From contig JAKORQ010000003.1 in assembly GCA_029777755.1 (NCBI GenBank), forward strand, positions 1 through 7,698: a stretch of 7,698 bases of DNA, given 5' to 3'. The translations under genes and the position numbers were made by a program. Each line of letters begins with the position of its first letter. The stretch's first letter is position 1. The DNA is from Planctomycetota bacterium (GTDB lineage Bacteria; Planctomycetota; Phycisphaerae; Tepidisphaerales; Tepidisphaeraceae). The notes beneath the pieces were generated by a model, which was given only the letters and a program-made list of their open reading frames with translations, ran no database searches and was not told the origin of the DNA. Below are positions 1 through 5,446 of the stretch, piece by piece.

Positions 1-400
1 AGTCAAGGATCGATGCGCCATCGGCGGGGATCATGTCGCGATATGGATCGTAGTCCCGCGCTACAATAGCTCCATCCACCACGTAGTATGTCACCGAGCT
101 GTTTGTCGACTGCCAGTTGGGACGGTTCACCGACCAGGTGACGTAGACTTCATACTCACCGGGAGTGATGCCCGAGAACTGCCAGGCGTAATAGGCGGTA
201 TTGCCGGCGCCTTTCTGGTTGGCCCAGCTATAGTCGCCGCCGTAGGACGTGCGGCCGTCACCGTCGGTGCTATTGCCGTAGAAACCATCGCCCATGCGGA
301 CGGTTCCCGGGTCACCATTGTCGATGATGATCGGGGCAGCCAGGGCCGCGCCCGCGAACGAAGTGGCGAGAACTGCAGACAGCAGTGCGTAACGTGTCAT
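1..400 (-). CDS. Secreted protein with golvesin-like beta-sandwich domain (3' end off the window)
   Basis: The frame is open from an ATG at 398-400 to the left edge, giving 133 codons with no stop, so the C-terminal part is missing. The start is supported by AGGAGG at 405-410, four bases upstream. Residues 1-21 form a signal peptide (MTRYALLSAVLA, then a small-residue run ending ALA), so the product should be exported. From about residue 24 the text reads IIIDNGDPG, then YGGDYSWANQ, then AWQFSGITPGEYEVYVTW, then VTYYVVDG. This order (an 'IIDNGD' opening, a Tyr/Trp-rich middle, 'F-x-G-I/L-T-P-G-x-Y-x-V-Y-x-T-W', and a closing 'Y-x-V-x-DG') is how I remember golvesin/Xly carbohydrate-binding-like domains of large secreted proteins. 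The gene lies 31 bases after the pseudopilin-like gene on the same strand and is probably co-transcribed with it. Domain assignment is from pattern memory; any enzyme domain would lie beyond the edge. Confidence 0.75.
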   Translation of the reverse strand, partial: MTRYALLSAVLATSFAGAALAAPIIIDNGDPGTVRMGDGFYGNSTDGDGRTSYGGDYSWANQKGAGNTAYYAWQFSGITPGEYEVYVTWSVNRPNWQSTNSSVTYYVVDGAIVARDYDPYRDMIPADGASILD

Positions 401-404
401 AGAA

Positions 405-410
405 CCTCCT
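405..410 (-). promoter_or_regulatory. Ribosome binding site of the golvesin-like gene
   Basis: The - strand reads AGGAGG-TTCT-ATG, a perfect anti-16S match four bases before the ATG at 400. It fixes the start of a gene whose 3' end is outside the window and shows that this reading frame is translated. Confidence 0.7.
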
Positions 411-431
411 GTTAGAAGTTTAATGCGCACC

Positions 432-1289
432 TCAATATTCTGATACCTCGTATTTGCTGGCCGAGTAGAGCCAGTCACTCCCATACGGCTGTACCCAGGC
501 ATGGACATTGAGGGGCTCTGCATTGGCTGAGAGAATGTGCTGGAAGTCGCCCTTGTAGTAGGGATTGTTCAGGACGGCGGCGTGACCGTCGACGAACAGC
601 GTCGGCCGGCCATTGGGGTAGTGCCAACTGCGGGCGGCCAGGCCACGATTATCATTGCCAGGCGTCAGGCGCACTGAGCACCACTGGAGCGGGGCGGCGG
701 ATTCATGCCCCCTGAAGTAGGTCCGGCGCCAAGTTGGACCGGTGGTCGATTGTGGCGGACGAAATGAGTGGTCCGTGCGGTAGTGATACCACAGTCCCGC
801 GTAGCAGTTGCTGCGCAGGTGATCGCCATCCTCATTCTCCCAAAGGTACATCTTGGCCGAGGGGTAATTGGGATGCGGGCCGGTGGTTACCGGAGCCGCT
901 GGGCAGATCCATATCCCTCCGCCGACCCTTACGTTGGCATAGGCATGCTCAATCGTCAGGGGCTCGCCAATGTACGGCGAAAGCATGACCTCCAGCTCGT
1001 ATTTCTCACAGGTGTTGTAGCTGTTGCCGTCCGGGTTGTAGGCAACAGGATAGAAGTTGCGGTTGTTGTCAGCATACTGCATGAACGCCAGCCCGATCTG
1101 CCTGAGGTTACTCAGGCATGCAACCTGCATGGCCGCCTGTCGCGCACGACTGAGAGATGGCAGCAAAATCGCCAGAAGTACCGCAATAATCCCGATTACC
1201 ACAAGCAACTCGACCAGGGTGAATGCGACAGGCCCCCTCGACGAGCCGCTACGATAGCGCGTTGCACGAACAAGAGATGCGTGAGGCAT
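432..1289 (-). CDS. Pseudopilin-like protein with prepilin-type N-terminal cleavage/methylation domain
   Basis: The product has 285 residues. It starts with a 22-residue basic leader and then FTLVELLVVIGIIAVLLAIL, the type IV prepilin/type II secretion pseudopilin signature. Glu27 is the conserved fifth residue after the cleavage point. The residue before the cut is Ala22 instead of the more usual Gly. A hydrophobic helix spans about 23-45, and LSRARQAAMQVACLSNLRQIGLA continues it as the amphipathic alpha-1 helix. The C-terminal region contains H223 followed by LFVDGH ending at 236. This resembles the 'processing-associated H-X9-DG' motif of large planctomycete and lentisphaeral pseudopilin families, but with ten rather than nine residues between His and Asp. 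The start is fixed by AGGAGG five bases upstream. The protein is expected to sit in the inner membrane or in a pseudopilus; its real role in these phyla is unknown. It is the first gene of a unit with the golvesin-like gene and is divergent from the XylR-type regulator. Confidence 0.9.
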   Translation of the reverse strand: MPHASLVRATRYRSGSSRGPVAFTLVELLVVIGIIAVLLAILLPSLSRARQAAMQVACLSNLRQIGLAFMQYADNNRNFYPVAYNPDGNSYNTCEKYELEVMLSPYIGEPLTIEHAYANVRVGGGIWICPAAPVTTGPHPNYPSAKMYLWENEDGDHLRSNCYAGLWYHYRTDHSFRPPQSTTGPTWRRTYFRGHESAAPLQWCSVRLTPGNDNRGLAARSWHYPNGRPTLFVDGHAAVLNNPYYKGDFQHILSANAEPLNVHAWVQPYGSDWLYSASKYEVSEY

Positions 1290-1294
1290 CTACA

Positions 1295-1300
1295 CCTCCT
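1295..1300 (-). promoter_or_regulatory. Ribosome binding site of the pseudopilin-like gene
   Basis: The - strand reads AGGAGG-TGTAG-ATG. The perfect Shine-Dalgarno sequence at five bases confirms the ATG at 1287-1289 and hence the long, basic prepilin leader. Confidence 0.7.
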
Positions 1301-1315
1301 CGGTTGATAAGAATG

Positions 1316-1344
1316 AATATGCGAAGTGCAGATACTTGAGTCAA
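1316..1344 (-). promoter_or_regulatory. Sigma70-like promoter for the pseudopilin/golvesin-like unit
   Basis: On the - strand TTGACT (1339-1344, 5 of 6 to the -35 consensus) is followed after 17 bases by CATATT (1316-1321, 4 of 6 to the -10 consensus). Transcription would begin near 1309, leaving a leader of about 20 bases with the Shine-Dalgarno sequence in it. The repeated GCGTWA elements lie directly upstream of the -35 box, where an activator would bind. Called from consensus match only. Confidence 0.5.
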
Positions 1345-1379
1345 TGCGTAATTTGCGTTAAAGAAGTCTGTATTTACGC
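1345..1379. promoter_or_regulatory. Candidate operator: three GCGTWA elements in the divergent intergenic region
   Basis: The + strand carries TGCGTAA at 1345-1351 and TGCGTTA at 1354-1360, a direct repeat with a 9-base pitch. TTACGC at 1374-1379 is an exact inverted copy of GCGTAA. The first two also form an imperfect 17-base palindrome (AA-GC--A-T--GC-TT). They lie between the two divergent starts and upstream of the - strand -35 box. AraC-type DNA-binding domains usually contact direct repeats, so these are reasonable sites for the adjacent regulator. Function is inferred from position and repetition. Confidence 0.35.
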
Positions 1380-1396
1380 CAAATGCGGAGCTTGGC

Positions 1397-2548
1397 ATGT
1401 CATTCGATGAACGCCCGCGAGTACTGCTGATCGGAAAGTCTGACACCCGTTTTCACCGGGGAATTGTGCATGGTGTGATCTCCTACGCCCGCCATCGGTC
1501 GCGCTGGCATCTCTCCTGCCACACCACACTAAAGAGCATCGATCAGGAAAATCTCGCCGCCCATGGGGTGGTTTCCATCGACGGGCATCCGGAAGTGAAC
1601 CGTTTGGCCCATCGGCATGGGTTGCCGATCGTGTTTATTGGCGGCCCATACCATGATGAGCTTGCGTCCTCCGTCTGCTGTGATGAGGACGCCCTGGGTG
1701 AGATGGCCGCCGAACACCTGGCTGAGCTGGGGCTCAAGCATTTTGGATTCGTCGGTCACGGGCCCTGGCCGTTTGTGCAACTTCGCTTAAGCGGATTCGC
1801 AAAGGCACTTGCCAGCAGGGGGCTTGCTCCGCCGCGGGTGCATATGGGCAGTTTTTACGATGGCCGGCAGCGGCCAAGGTTCATGCGCGGGCTCTATCTG
1901 ATGCTGCGCAGCGTGCCCAAGCCCTGTGGCATCCTCGCCGCCAATGATGCAATCGGTGTGGAGGTCATCTCAGCATGCCTGCAGGTCGGGCTAAGGGTTC
2001 CAGAGGAGATCGCGGTACTGGGCGTGGACGACGATGAGCTAGCATGTGAGCTGAGTGAGATCCCGCTGTCCAGCGTTGCCCAGCCGCTCTATGCGATGGG
2101 CTATGAGGCTGCCAGGATGCTCAATGAGCGGATAGAGAATCCCAGCCGGCCCTCACAGGAGCTTCAGCTTCCGCCGCTACGGGTGGTGGCGCGGGCGTCG
2201 TCAGATCTCATCGCCATAGATGATCCCGATGTGGCTGCTGTACTGCGCCTGATCAATGAACACTACGCCGACGACATAAACGTCGCATGGCTCATGCAGC
2301 GAGTGCCGGCGGCCCGGCGGACGCTCGAGAGGCGTTTCAAGGCACTGGTGGGACGGACGATGCTGGAGCAGATCCACCATGTCCGCTTGCGAAAGGCGAA
2401 GGAACTGCTGGCGGAATCTGACCTTGGTGTGAAGGTGGTCGCGCAGCGGTGCGGCTTTGCCAATGCCAGGTGGATGGCCGACACTTTCCGCCGCAAGCTC
2501 AGGACAACGCCGATGCGCTTCCGCCGGCAGTTCCGTACAGAGTCATAG
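1397..2548 (+). CDS. XylR-family transcriptional regulator (LacI-type sugar-binding domain plus AraC helix-turn-helix)
   Basis: This 383-residue protein is close in length to E. coli XylR. Residues about 8-270 are a periplasmic-binding-protein-like sensor: RVLLIGKSDTRFHRGIVHGV at the N-terminus, FVGHGPWPFVQLRLSGFAKA in the middle, and GILAANDAIGVEV, VPEEIAVLGVDDDELACELS and PLSSVAQPLYAMGYEAARML, all hallmarks of the LacI/XylR effector fold. Residues about 280-378 are an AraC DNA-binding domain with two helix-turn-helices: VPAARRTLERRFKALVG, then VAQRCGFANARWMADTFRRK followed by TTPMRFRRQF. The usual Gly before the 'TP' is replaced by Arg. The start is supported by GGAG at 1387-1390, six bases upstream. 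Such proteins bind a sugar in the cytoplasm and switch adjacent genes; the ligand cannot be read from sequence. The divergent secreted-protein genes are the obvious candidate targets, together with autoregulation. I do not assign the symbol xylR because the ligand need not be xylose. Confidence 0.93.
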   Translation: MSFDERPRVLLIGKSDTRFHRGIVHGVISYARHRSRWHLSCHTTLKSIDQENLAAHGVVSIDGHPEVNRLAHRHGLPIVFIGGPYHDELASSVCCDEDALGEMAAEHLAELGLKHFGFVGHGPWPFVQLRLSGFAKALASRGLAPPRVHMGSFYDGRQRPRFMRGLYLMLRSVPKPCGILAANDAIGVEVISACLQVGLRVPEEIAVLGVDDDELACELSEIPLSSVAQPLYAMGYEAARMLNERIENPSRPSQELQLPPLRVVARASSDLIAIDDPDVAAVLRLINEHYADDINVAWLMQRVPAARRTLERRFKALVGRTMLEQIHHVRLRKAKELLAESDLGVKVVAQRCGFANARWMADTFRRKLRTTPMRFRRQFRTES

Positions 2549-2553
2549 GCCAG

Positions 2554-2910
2554 CTACCCGGCCACCCTGGTGAGTACCTCGATGAGGCTGACATCATCAT
2601 TCGCCAGGACGATTCGGCCATCATCCGCCTGGTAGGGGTACATCACTTCAGCTTCACTGTCATCCTCCTCCTGCGAGGCGAGGCTGATGGTGCCGTCGGG
2701 ATTGAATCTCCATTGCCACTGCTCATCGCTCACCTGGACCGAGCCATCCGGCTGGAAGCGGTAGTGCCACTGTACCTTGCTGGAGCCGCCTGGGCCGCCA
2801 AATCGCATCTCCCACTCGCCCAGCAGCTCATCTGCGGATGTGATGGGTTTCAGGTTGCCGCCAATACGCTGGCAGACGGCTTGCTCGTGTTGTTTGGCCG
2901 TATCATTCAT
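2554..2910 (-). CDS. Unrecognised small protein with internal W-x-[YW]-R-F-x-P-D-G repeat
   Basis: The product has 118 residues, no signal peptide and no membrane segment, so it is probably cytoplasmic. The ATG at 2908-2910 has AAGGA eight bases upstream. Residues 27-37 read DELLGEWEMRF, a 'domain start' like that of small lipocalin-like or other beta-barrel proteins. Two related strands follow: WHYRFQPDGSV at 48-58 and WQWRFNPDGTI at 65-75, a tandem duplication with a 17-residue pitch. The remainder is acidic (EEDDSEAE at 81-88) and ends with a DDGRIVLANDD strand. The pattern of short aromatic strands ending in PDG turns suggests an all-beta fold, possibly a lipocalin-like half barrel. I do not recognise the family and assign no function. 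The gene converges on the regulator with five bases between stop codons and is divergent from rmlB. It is preferred over an overlapping + strand frame because of the clear repeat and its ribosome binding site. Confidence 0.75.
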   Translation of the reverse strand: MNDTAKQHEQAVCQRIGGNLKPITSADELLGEWEMRFGGPGGSSKVQWHYRFQPDGSVQVSDEQWQWRFNPDGTISLASQEEDDSEAEVMYPYQADDGRIVLANDDVSLIEVLTRVAG

Positions 2911-3083
2911 GTCTGTGATCCTTATCAGCTACTTCCACTTACTAGCATGCTACGGGCAGAACCGCTGCGAGGACATCCGAAACGGTGGTGGGAAAGTTGT
3001 TTTTTTTCGATTTTTACCGATGAGCGGCGCGGGATGCCCCGGGGGGTGGAAATTAGGCCCTGCGCCGGGCTTCAGAAAACAAC
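2911..3083. other. Divergent intergenic region with homopolymer tracts
   Basis: This 173-base gap separates the small unknown gene (-) from rmlB (+) and must hold both promoters. It contains a run of eight T at 3000-3007 and five T at 3011-3015, then CCCCGGGGGG at 3037-3046. A small GCCC/GGGC stem (3057-3060 with 3067-3070) lies just before the rmlB start. The T-runs have no stable stem before them, and no + strand gene ends here, so I do not call a terminator. They may act as an AT-rich promoter-upstream element. Confidence 0.4.
2943..2952. promoter_or_regulatory. Perfect 10-base palindrome upstream of the small unknown gene
   Basis: TAGCATGCTA is a perfect inverted repeat 32 bases upstream of the ATG at 2910, in the 173-base region between two divergent starts. 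It could be a small operator half, but a 10-base palindrome can occur by chance. I found no convincing -10/-35 pair for either flanking gene in this region. Confidence 0.2.
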
Positions 3084-4142
3084 ATGCATCAGGTAGACTG
3101 CCCGCCCGTGAAAGCAAAGCGAACCATTCTCGTGACCGGGGCGGCCGGCTTCATCGGGTCGAACTTCGTCCGTCTGCTGCTGCGCCAGGACCATGACCTG
3201 AAGCTGGTGGCATTCGACAAGCTTACCTATGCCGGCAACATGGCCAACCTCTCCGACCTGCTCAGCGATGAGCGCCTGGTATTTGTGAAAGGCGACATCT
3301 GCGATGCGGCGACTGTGGAGAGCACCATGCGCGAGCATGGCGTATCAGAGGTGGTCAACTTTGCGGCTGAGAGCCATGTAGACCGCAGCATTCTTGGTTC
3401 CGGACCGTTTGTGCAGACTAACGTGGTGGGTACGCAGGTGCTGCTGGATGTCTCCCGCTCCCTGGGCGTGAGCAAGTTCCTGCAGGTGTCGACGGATGAG
3501 GTCTACGGCACGCTGCCGGAGGACAAGCCAGAGGTGAAGTTCACCGAGGAGACGCCGCTGGCGCCCAACAGCCCCTACAGCGCCAGCAAGGCGGCGGCCG
3601 ACTGCCTGGTGAGGTCGTACTTCCATACCTTCGGCATGCCGGTCCTCACCACCCGCTGCTCCAACAACTACGGCCCGTACCAGTTCCCCGAGAAGTTGAT
3701 CCCTCTGTTTGTGACCAACCTCATCGAGGGTAAGCAGGTTCCGCTCTATGGCGATGGCCTGAACGTCCGTGACTGGCTGTATGTTGAGGATCACTGCGAG
3801 GCCATCTGGACCGTGCTGAACAAGGGCAAGTTTGGCGAGGTCTACAACATCGGCGGCAACAACGAGCTGAATAACCGCACCATCACTGAGGTTATCTTGC
3901 GCGAGATGGGGGCGAGCTGGGAGAAGTCGGTGAAGTTCGTGAAGGACCGGCCCGGCCACGATCGGCGGTACGCCATCGACGCCTCCAAGATCAAGAACGA
4001 ACTGGGCTGGGAGCCGCGCTTCCGCTTCGATAGCGCCATCGTCCAGACTATCAACTGGTATCGCAGCAATGAGCAGTGGTGGCGCGACATCAAGAGTGGC
4101 GAATATCTGAAGTATTACCAGATGCAGTACGCCCAGAGGTAG
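3084..4142 (+). CDS. rmlB: dTDP-glucose 4,6-dehydratase
   Basis: RmlB converts dTDP-glucose to dTDP-4-keto-6-deoxyglucose with NAD+, the second step of dTDP-L-rhamnose synthesis, in the cytoplasm. The 352-residue length is normal. The Rossmann motif TGAAGFIGSNF spans 18-28. The family signature DKLTYAGNMANL is at 45-56 and NFAAESHVDRSI at 92-103. The catalytic Asp-Glu pair lies in STDEVYG (D138, E139), and the Tyr-x3-Lys pair is Y165/K169 in SPYSASKAAAD. NNYGPYQFPEKLIPLF, PLYGDGLNVRDWLYVEDH and DRPGHDRRYAIDASKI complete the diagnostic blocks. No active-site residue is missing. The chosen ATG has only a weak ribosome binding site. An in-frame GTG at 3108 (Val9) would give a protein starting VKAKRTILVTG, nearer to the family's usual N-terminus, but it has no better site. 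rmlD follows 77 bases downstream; rmlA and rmlC are not in the window. Confidence 0.96.
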   Translation: MHQVDCPPVKAKRTILVTGAAGFIGSNFVRLLLRQDHDLKLVAFDKLTYAGNMANLSDLLSDERLVFVKGDICDAATVESTMREHGVSEVVNFAAESHVDRSILGSGPFVQTNVVGTQVLLDVSRSLGVSKFLQVSTDEVYGTLPEDKPEVKFTEETPLAPNSPYSASKAAADCLVRSYFHTFGMPVLTTRCSNNYGPYQFPEKLIPLFVTNLIEGKQVPLYGDGLNVRDWLYVEDHCEAIWTVLNKGKFGEVYNIGGNNELNNRTITEVILREMGASWEKSVKFVKDRPGHDRRYAIDASKIKNELGWEPRFRFDSAIVQTINWYRSNEQWWRDIKSGEYLKYYQMQYAQR

Positions 4143-4151
4143 GTAAAGAAT

Positions 4152-4175
4152 CATGCCCCCCCCACAAGGGGCATG
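4152..4175 (+). promoter_or_regulatory. Hairpin between rmlB and rmlD
   Basis: CATGCCCC (4152-4159) pairs perfectly with GGGGCATG (4168-4175) around an 8-base loop, ten bases after the rmlB stop. No T-run follows, so it is not a standard intrinsic terminator. It could protect the rmlB 3' end, lower rmlD expression, or be a processing site in an rmlBD transcript. Confidence 0.5.
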
Positions 4176-4219
4176 GACACTCGACGCTGCGGCAGGGAAG
4201 GACATAAAGGCACTCATTC

Positions 4220-5095
4220 ATGGCTGACGCGGTAATTTTCGGCTGCAAGGGGATGCTGGCGCGGGCGCTGGCGGCGGAGTTGGCGGGGCGAGGCATCAGC
4301 TTCGTCGGCAGGGATCTGCCAGAATGTGACCTGACGAAAGCCGGCGATGTGGAAGCCGTATTCTCCGAGGTTCGGCCCAGGGTAGTCTACAACTGCGCCG
4401 CCTTCACCAAGGTTGACCTGTGCGAGCAGCAGGAGGAACTGGCCAACGCCGTCAATGGCCATGCTGTCGGCACACTGGCAGAGATGGCGAAGAAGTACGG
4501 CGCAAAACTCATACACATCAGCACGGATTTTGTTTTTGATGGCAATGGCCGGACGCCATACAGGCCGGATGACAAACCGGCGCCGCTCTCTGCGTATGGC
4601 CGTTCAAAGCTGCTTGGTGAGCAGGCGCTTCAGCAGACAAATCCCCCGGGCTGGGCGATCCTGCGGACGGCATGGCTGTATGGCGTGGGCGGTCCGAGTT
4701 TCCCTCGCACCATGGTGGAGGTCGCCCGACAGGGCAAGCCGCTGCGTGTCGTGGATGACCAGCGCGGATGTCCCACCTACACCGTTGATCTGGCGAAAGC
4801 GATGGTGGCAGTGGCTCAGGCGGATGTCAGCGGCATCTTCCACTGCACCAACTCCGAGCCGACCACCTGGTACGAGTTCGCCAGGGAGACGCTTGAGCAG
4901 TTCAAGGTGCCGGCCGATCTTTCCCCGATCAGCTCCGAGCAGTACAAGCAGATGCGCCCCGACTCGGCGCATCGTCCCAGCTACAGCGTTCTGGATTGCT
5001 CATCACTGGAGCAGGCCATCGGGCAGAAGATGCGGACGTGGAAGCAGGCGCTGGTGGACTTCGTAAAGGCAGTTGAAGCCAACGGCGGGTTCTAG
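4220..5095 (+). CDS. rmlD: dTDP-4-dehydrorhamnose reductase
   Basis: RmlD reduces dTDP-4-dehydrorhamnose to dTDP-L-rhamnose with NAD(P)H, the last step of the pathway. At 291 residues it has the usual size. The N-terminal nucleotide-binding loop is GCKGMLARAL (8-17), where the third Gly of the common GxxGxxG form is Ala14. HISTDFVFDG (99-108) supplies Thr102, and AYGRSKLLGE (125-134) supplies Tyr126 and Lys130, the Thr/Tyr/Lys reductase triad. RTAWLYG, DDQRGCPTYTVDLAKAM and RPSYSVLD are the remaining RmlD blocks, the last two in the sugar-nucleotide-binding half. The ATG has AAAGG nine bases upstream (4206-4210). Position directly after rmlB supports joint expression for rhamnose-containing glycans, although the intervening hairpin may change the ratio. 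The annotation could be confused only with closely related NDP-4-keto sugar reductases. Confidence 0.93.
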   Translation: MADAVIFGCKGMLARALAAELAGRGISFVGRDLPECDLTKAGDVEAVFSEVRPRVVYNCAAFTKVDLCEQQEELANAVNGHAVGTLAEMAKKYGAKLIHISTDFVFDGNGRTPYRPDDKPAPLSAYGRSKLLGEQALQQTNPPGWAILRTAWLYGVGGPSFPRTMVEVARQGKPLRVVDDQRGCPTYTVDLAKAMVAVAQADVSGIFHCTNSEPTTWYEFARETLEQFKVPADLSPISSEQYKQMRPDSAHRPSYSVLDCSSLEQAIGQKMRTWKQALVDFVKAVEANGGF

Positions 5096-5287
5096 AGCAG
5101 GCCACCCCAAGTGGAGCGGGCGGTCTCCGACGCGCGAGGTAAGGGAATCCTCGGCGAACATGTACGCTCAGAGCAAGGGAAGCCGGATGAGGTACATCCA
5201 GGCTGTCGATTTCATCACGAAATGACGAAGTAACTGACTACTCGCCCTCAACGCTTTTCTGCATATGTAAGTTGTGTAAGGGGGGAA
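5096..5287. other. Intergenic region between rmlD and tRNA-Lys; no gene seen
   Basis: These 192 bases lie between convergent units. Two weak stems are visible: CCAC/GTGG at 5103-5114 and CGAGG/CCTCG at 5135-5153. Neither is followed by a T-run, so no intrinsic terminator is called for rmlD or, on the other strand, for the tRNA. A run of six G at 5280-5285 (C on the tRNA strand) sits just past the tRNA 3' end. A 21-codon frame at 5160-5225 has nothing to support it. Confidence 0.4.
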
Positions 5288-5360
5288 TGAGTCGGCTGGG
5301 GCTCGAACCCAGGACCCTGGCATTAAAAGTGCCATGCTCTACCAACTGAGCTACCGACTC
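5288..5360 (-). tRNA. tRNA-Lys(UUU)
   Basis: The - strand folds as a complete cloverleaf of 73 bases including discriminator. The acceptor stem GAGTCGG/CCGACTC is perfect. The D arm is GCTC-AGTTGGTA-GAGC, the anticodon stem is TGGCA/TGCCA with loop CTTTTAA (anticodon TTT, reading AAA/AAG), and the T arm is CTGGG-TTCGAGC-CCCAG. The discriminator is A, as expected for bacterial tRNA-Lys. The next bases are TTC, so the 3' CCA is not encoded and must be added by tRNA nucleotidyltransferase. A promoter-like sequence and a small leader hairpin lie immediately upstream, so it need not depend on transcription from the ydbL-like gene 86 bases away on the same strand. Confidence 0.97.
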
Positions 5361-5362
5361 AG

Positions 5363-5376
5363 CGTCCTTTCGGACG
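5363..5376 (-). promoter_or_regulatory. GNRA-capped hairpin in the tRNA-Lys 5' leader
   Basis: On the - strand CGTCC-GAAA-GGACG forms a 5-base-pair stem with a GAAA tetraloop. It ends two bases before the mature tRNA 5' end, so it would be removed by RNase P. It could help precursor folding or weakly stop read-through from the upstream operon, though no T-run follows. Confidence 0.4.
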
Positions 5377-5385
5377 AAGCGTCAG

Positions 5386-5413
5386 ATATTATCGGTCACG
5401 GCCGGACAATCAA
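5386..5413 (-). promoter_or_regulatory. Candidate promoter of tRNA-Lys
   Basis: On the - strand TTGATT (5408-5413, 4 of 6) is followed after 16 bases by TAATAT (5386-5391, 4 of 6); an overlapping GATAAT is a better -10 but at 14-base spacing. Transcription would start about 19-20 bases before the tRNA, a normal tRNA leader. It lies between the ydbL-like stop and the tRNA. Confidence 0.45.
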
Positions 5414-5446
5414 GGACGTGGCGCTCTTCTATGCCCGGCAGCGCGA

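Noticed and set aside
768..1307. 179-codon + strand frame opposite the pseudopilin-like gene
   Set aside because: Antisense to a well-supported gene with a perfect ribosome binding site; no motif in its translation.
2997..3016. T-run taken as an intrinsic terminator
   Set aside because: No stable stem precedes it on the + strand and no + strand gene ends here. On the - strand it lies upstream of a gene, not downstream.
2449..3096. 215-codon + strand frame overlapping the end of the regulator and opposing the small - strand gene
   Set aside because: It starts inside the regulator's DNA-binding domain, has no ribosome binding site that I can see, and its translation lacks the repeat structure visible on the other strand.
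3345..4217. 290-codon open frame on the - strand opposite rmlB
   Set aside because: It is antisense to a full-length rmlB with all motifs, its protein has no recognisable domain, and its leucine/valine/alanine-rich composition is typical of the opposite strand of GC-rich genes.
4413..5066. 217-codon + strand frame inside rmlD
   Set aside because: Arg/Ser/Trp-rich shadow frame inside a clear reductase gene.
5135..5153. CGAGG/CCTCG stem as rmlD terminator
   Set aside because: Only five pairs with a 9-base loop and no following T-run.
5160..5225. 21-codon + strand frame after rmlD
   Set aside because: Short, without recognisable features; such a frame is expected by chance in 192 bases.
5421..5445. 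GCGCT/AGCGC stem after the ydbL-like stop as terminator
   Set aside because: Five pairs around a 14-base loop and no T-run on the - strand; too weak to call.
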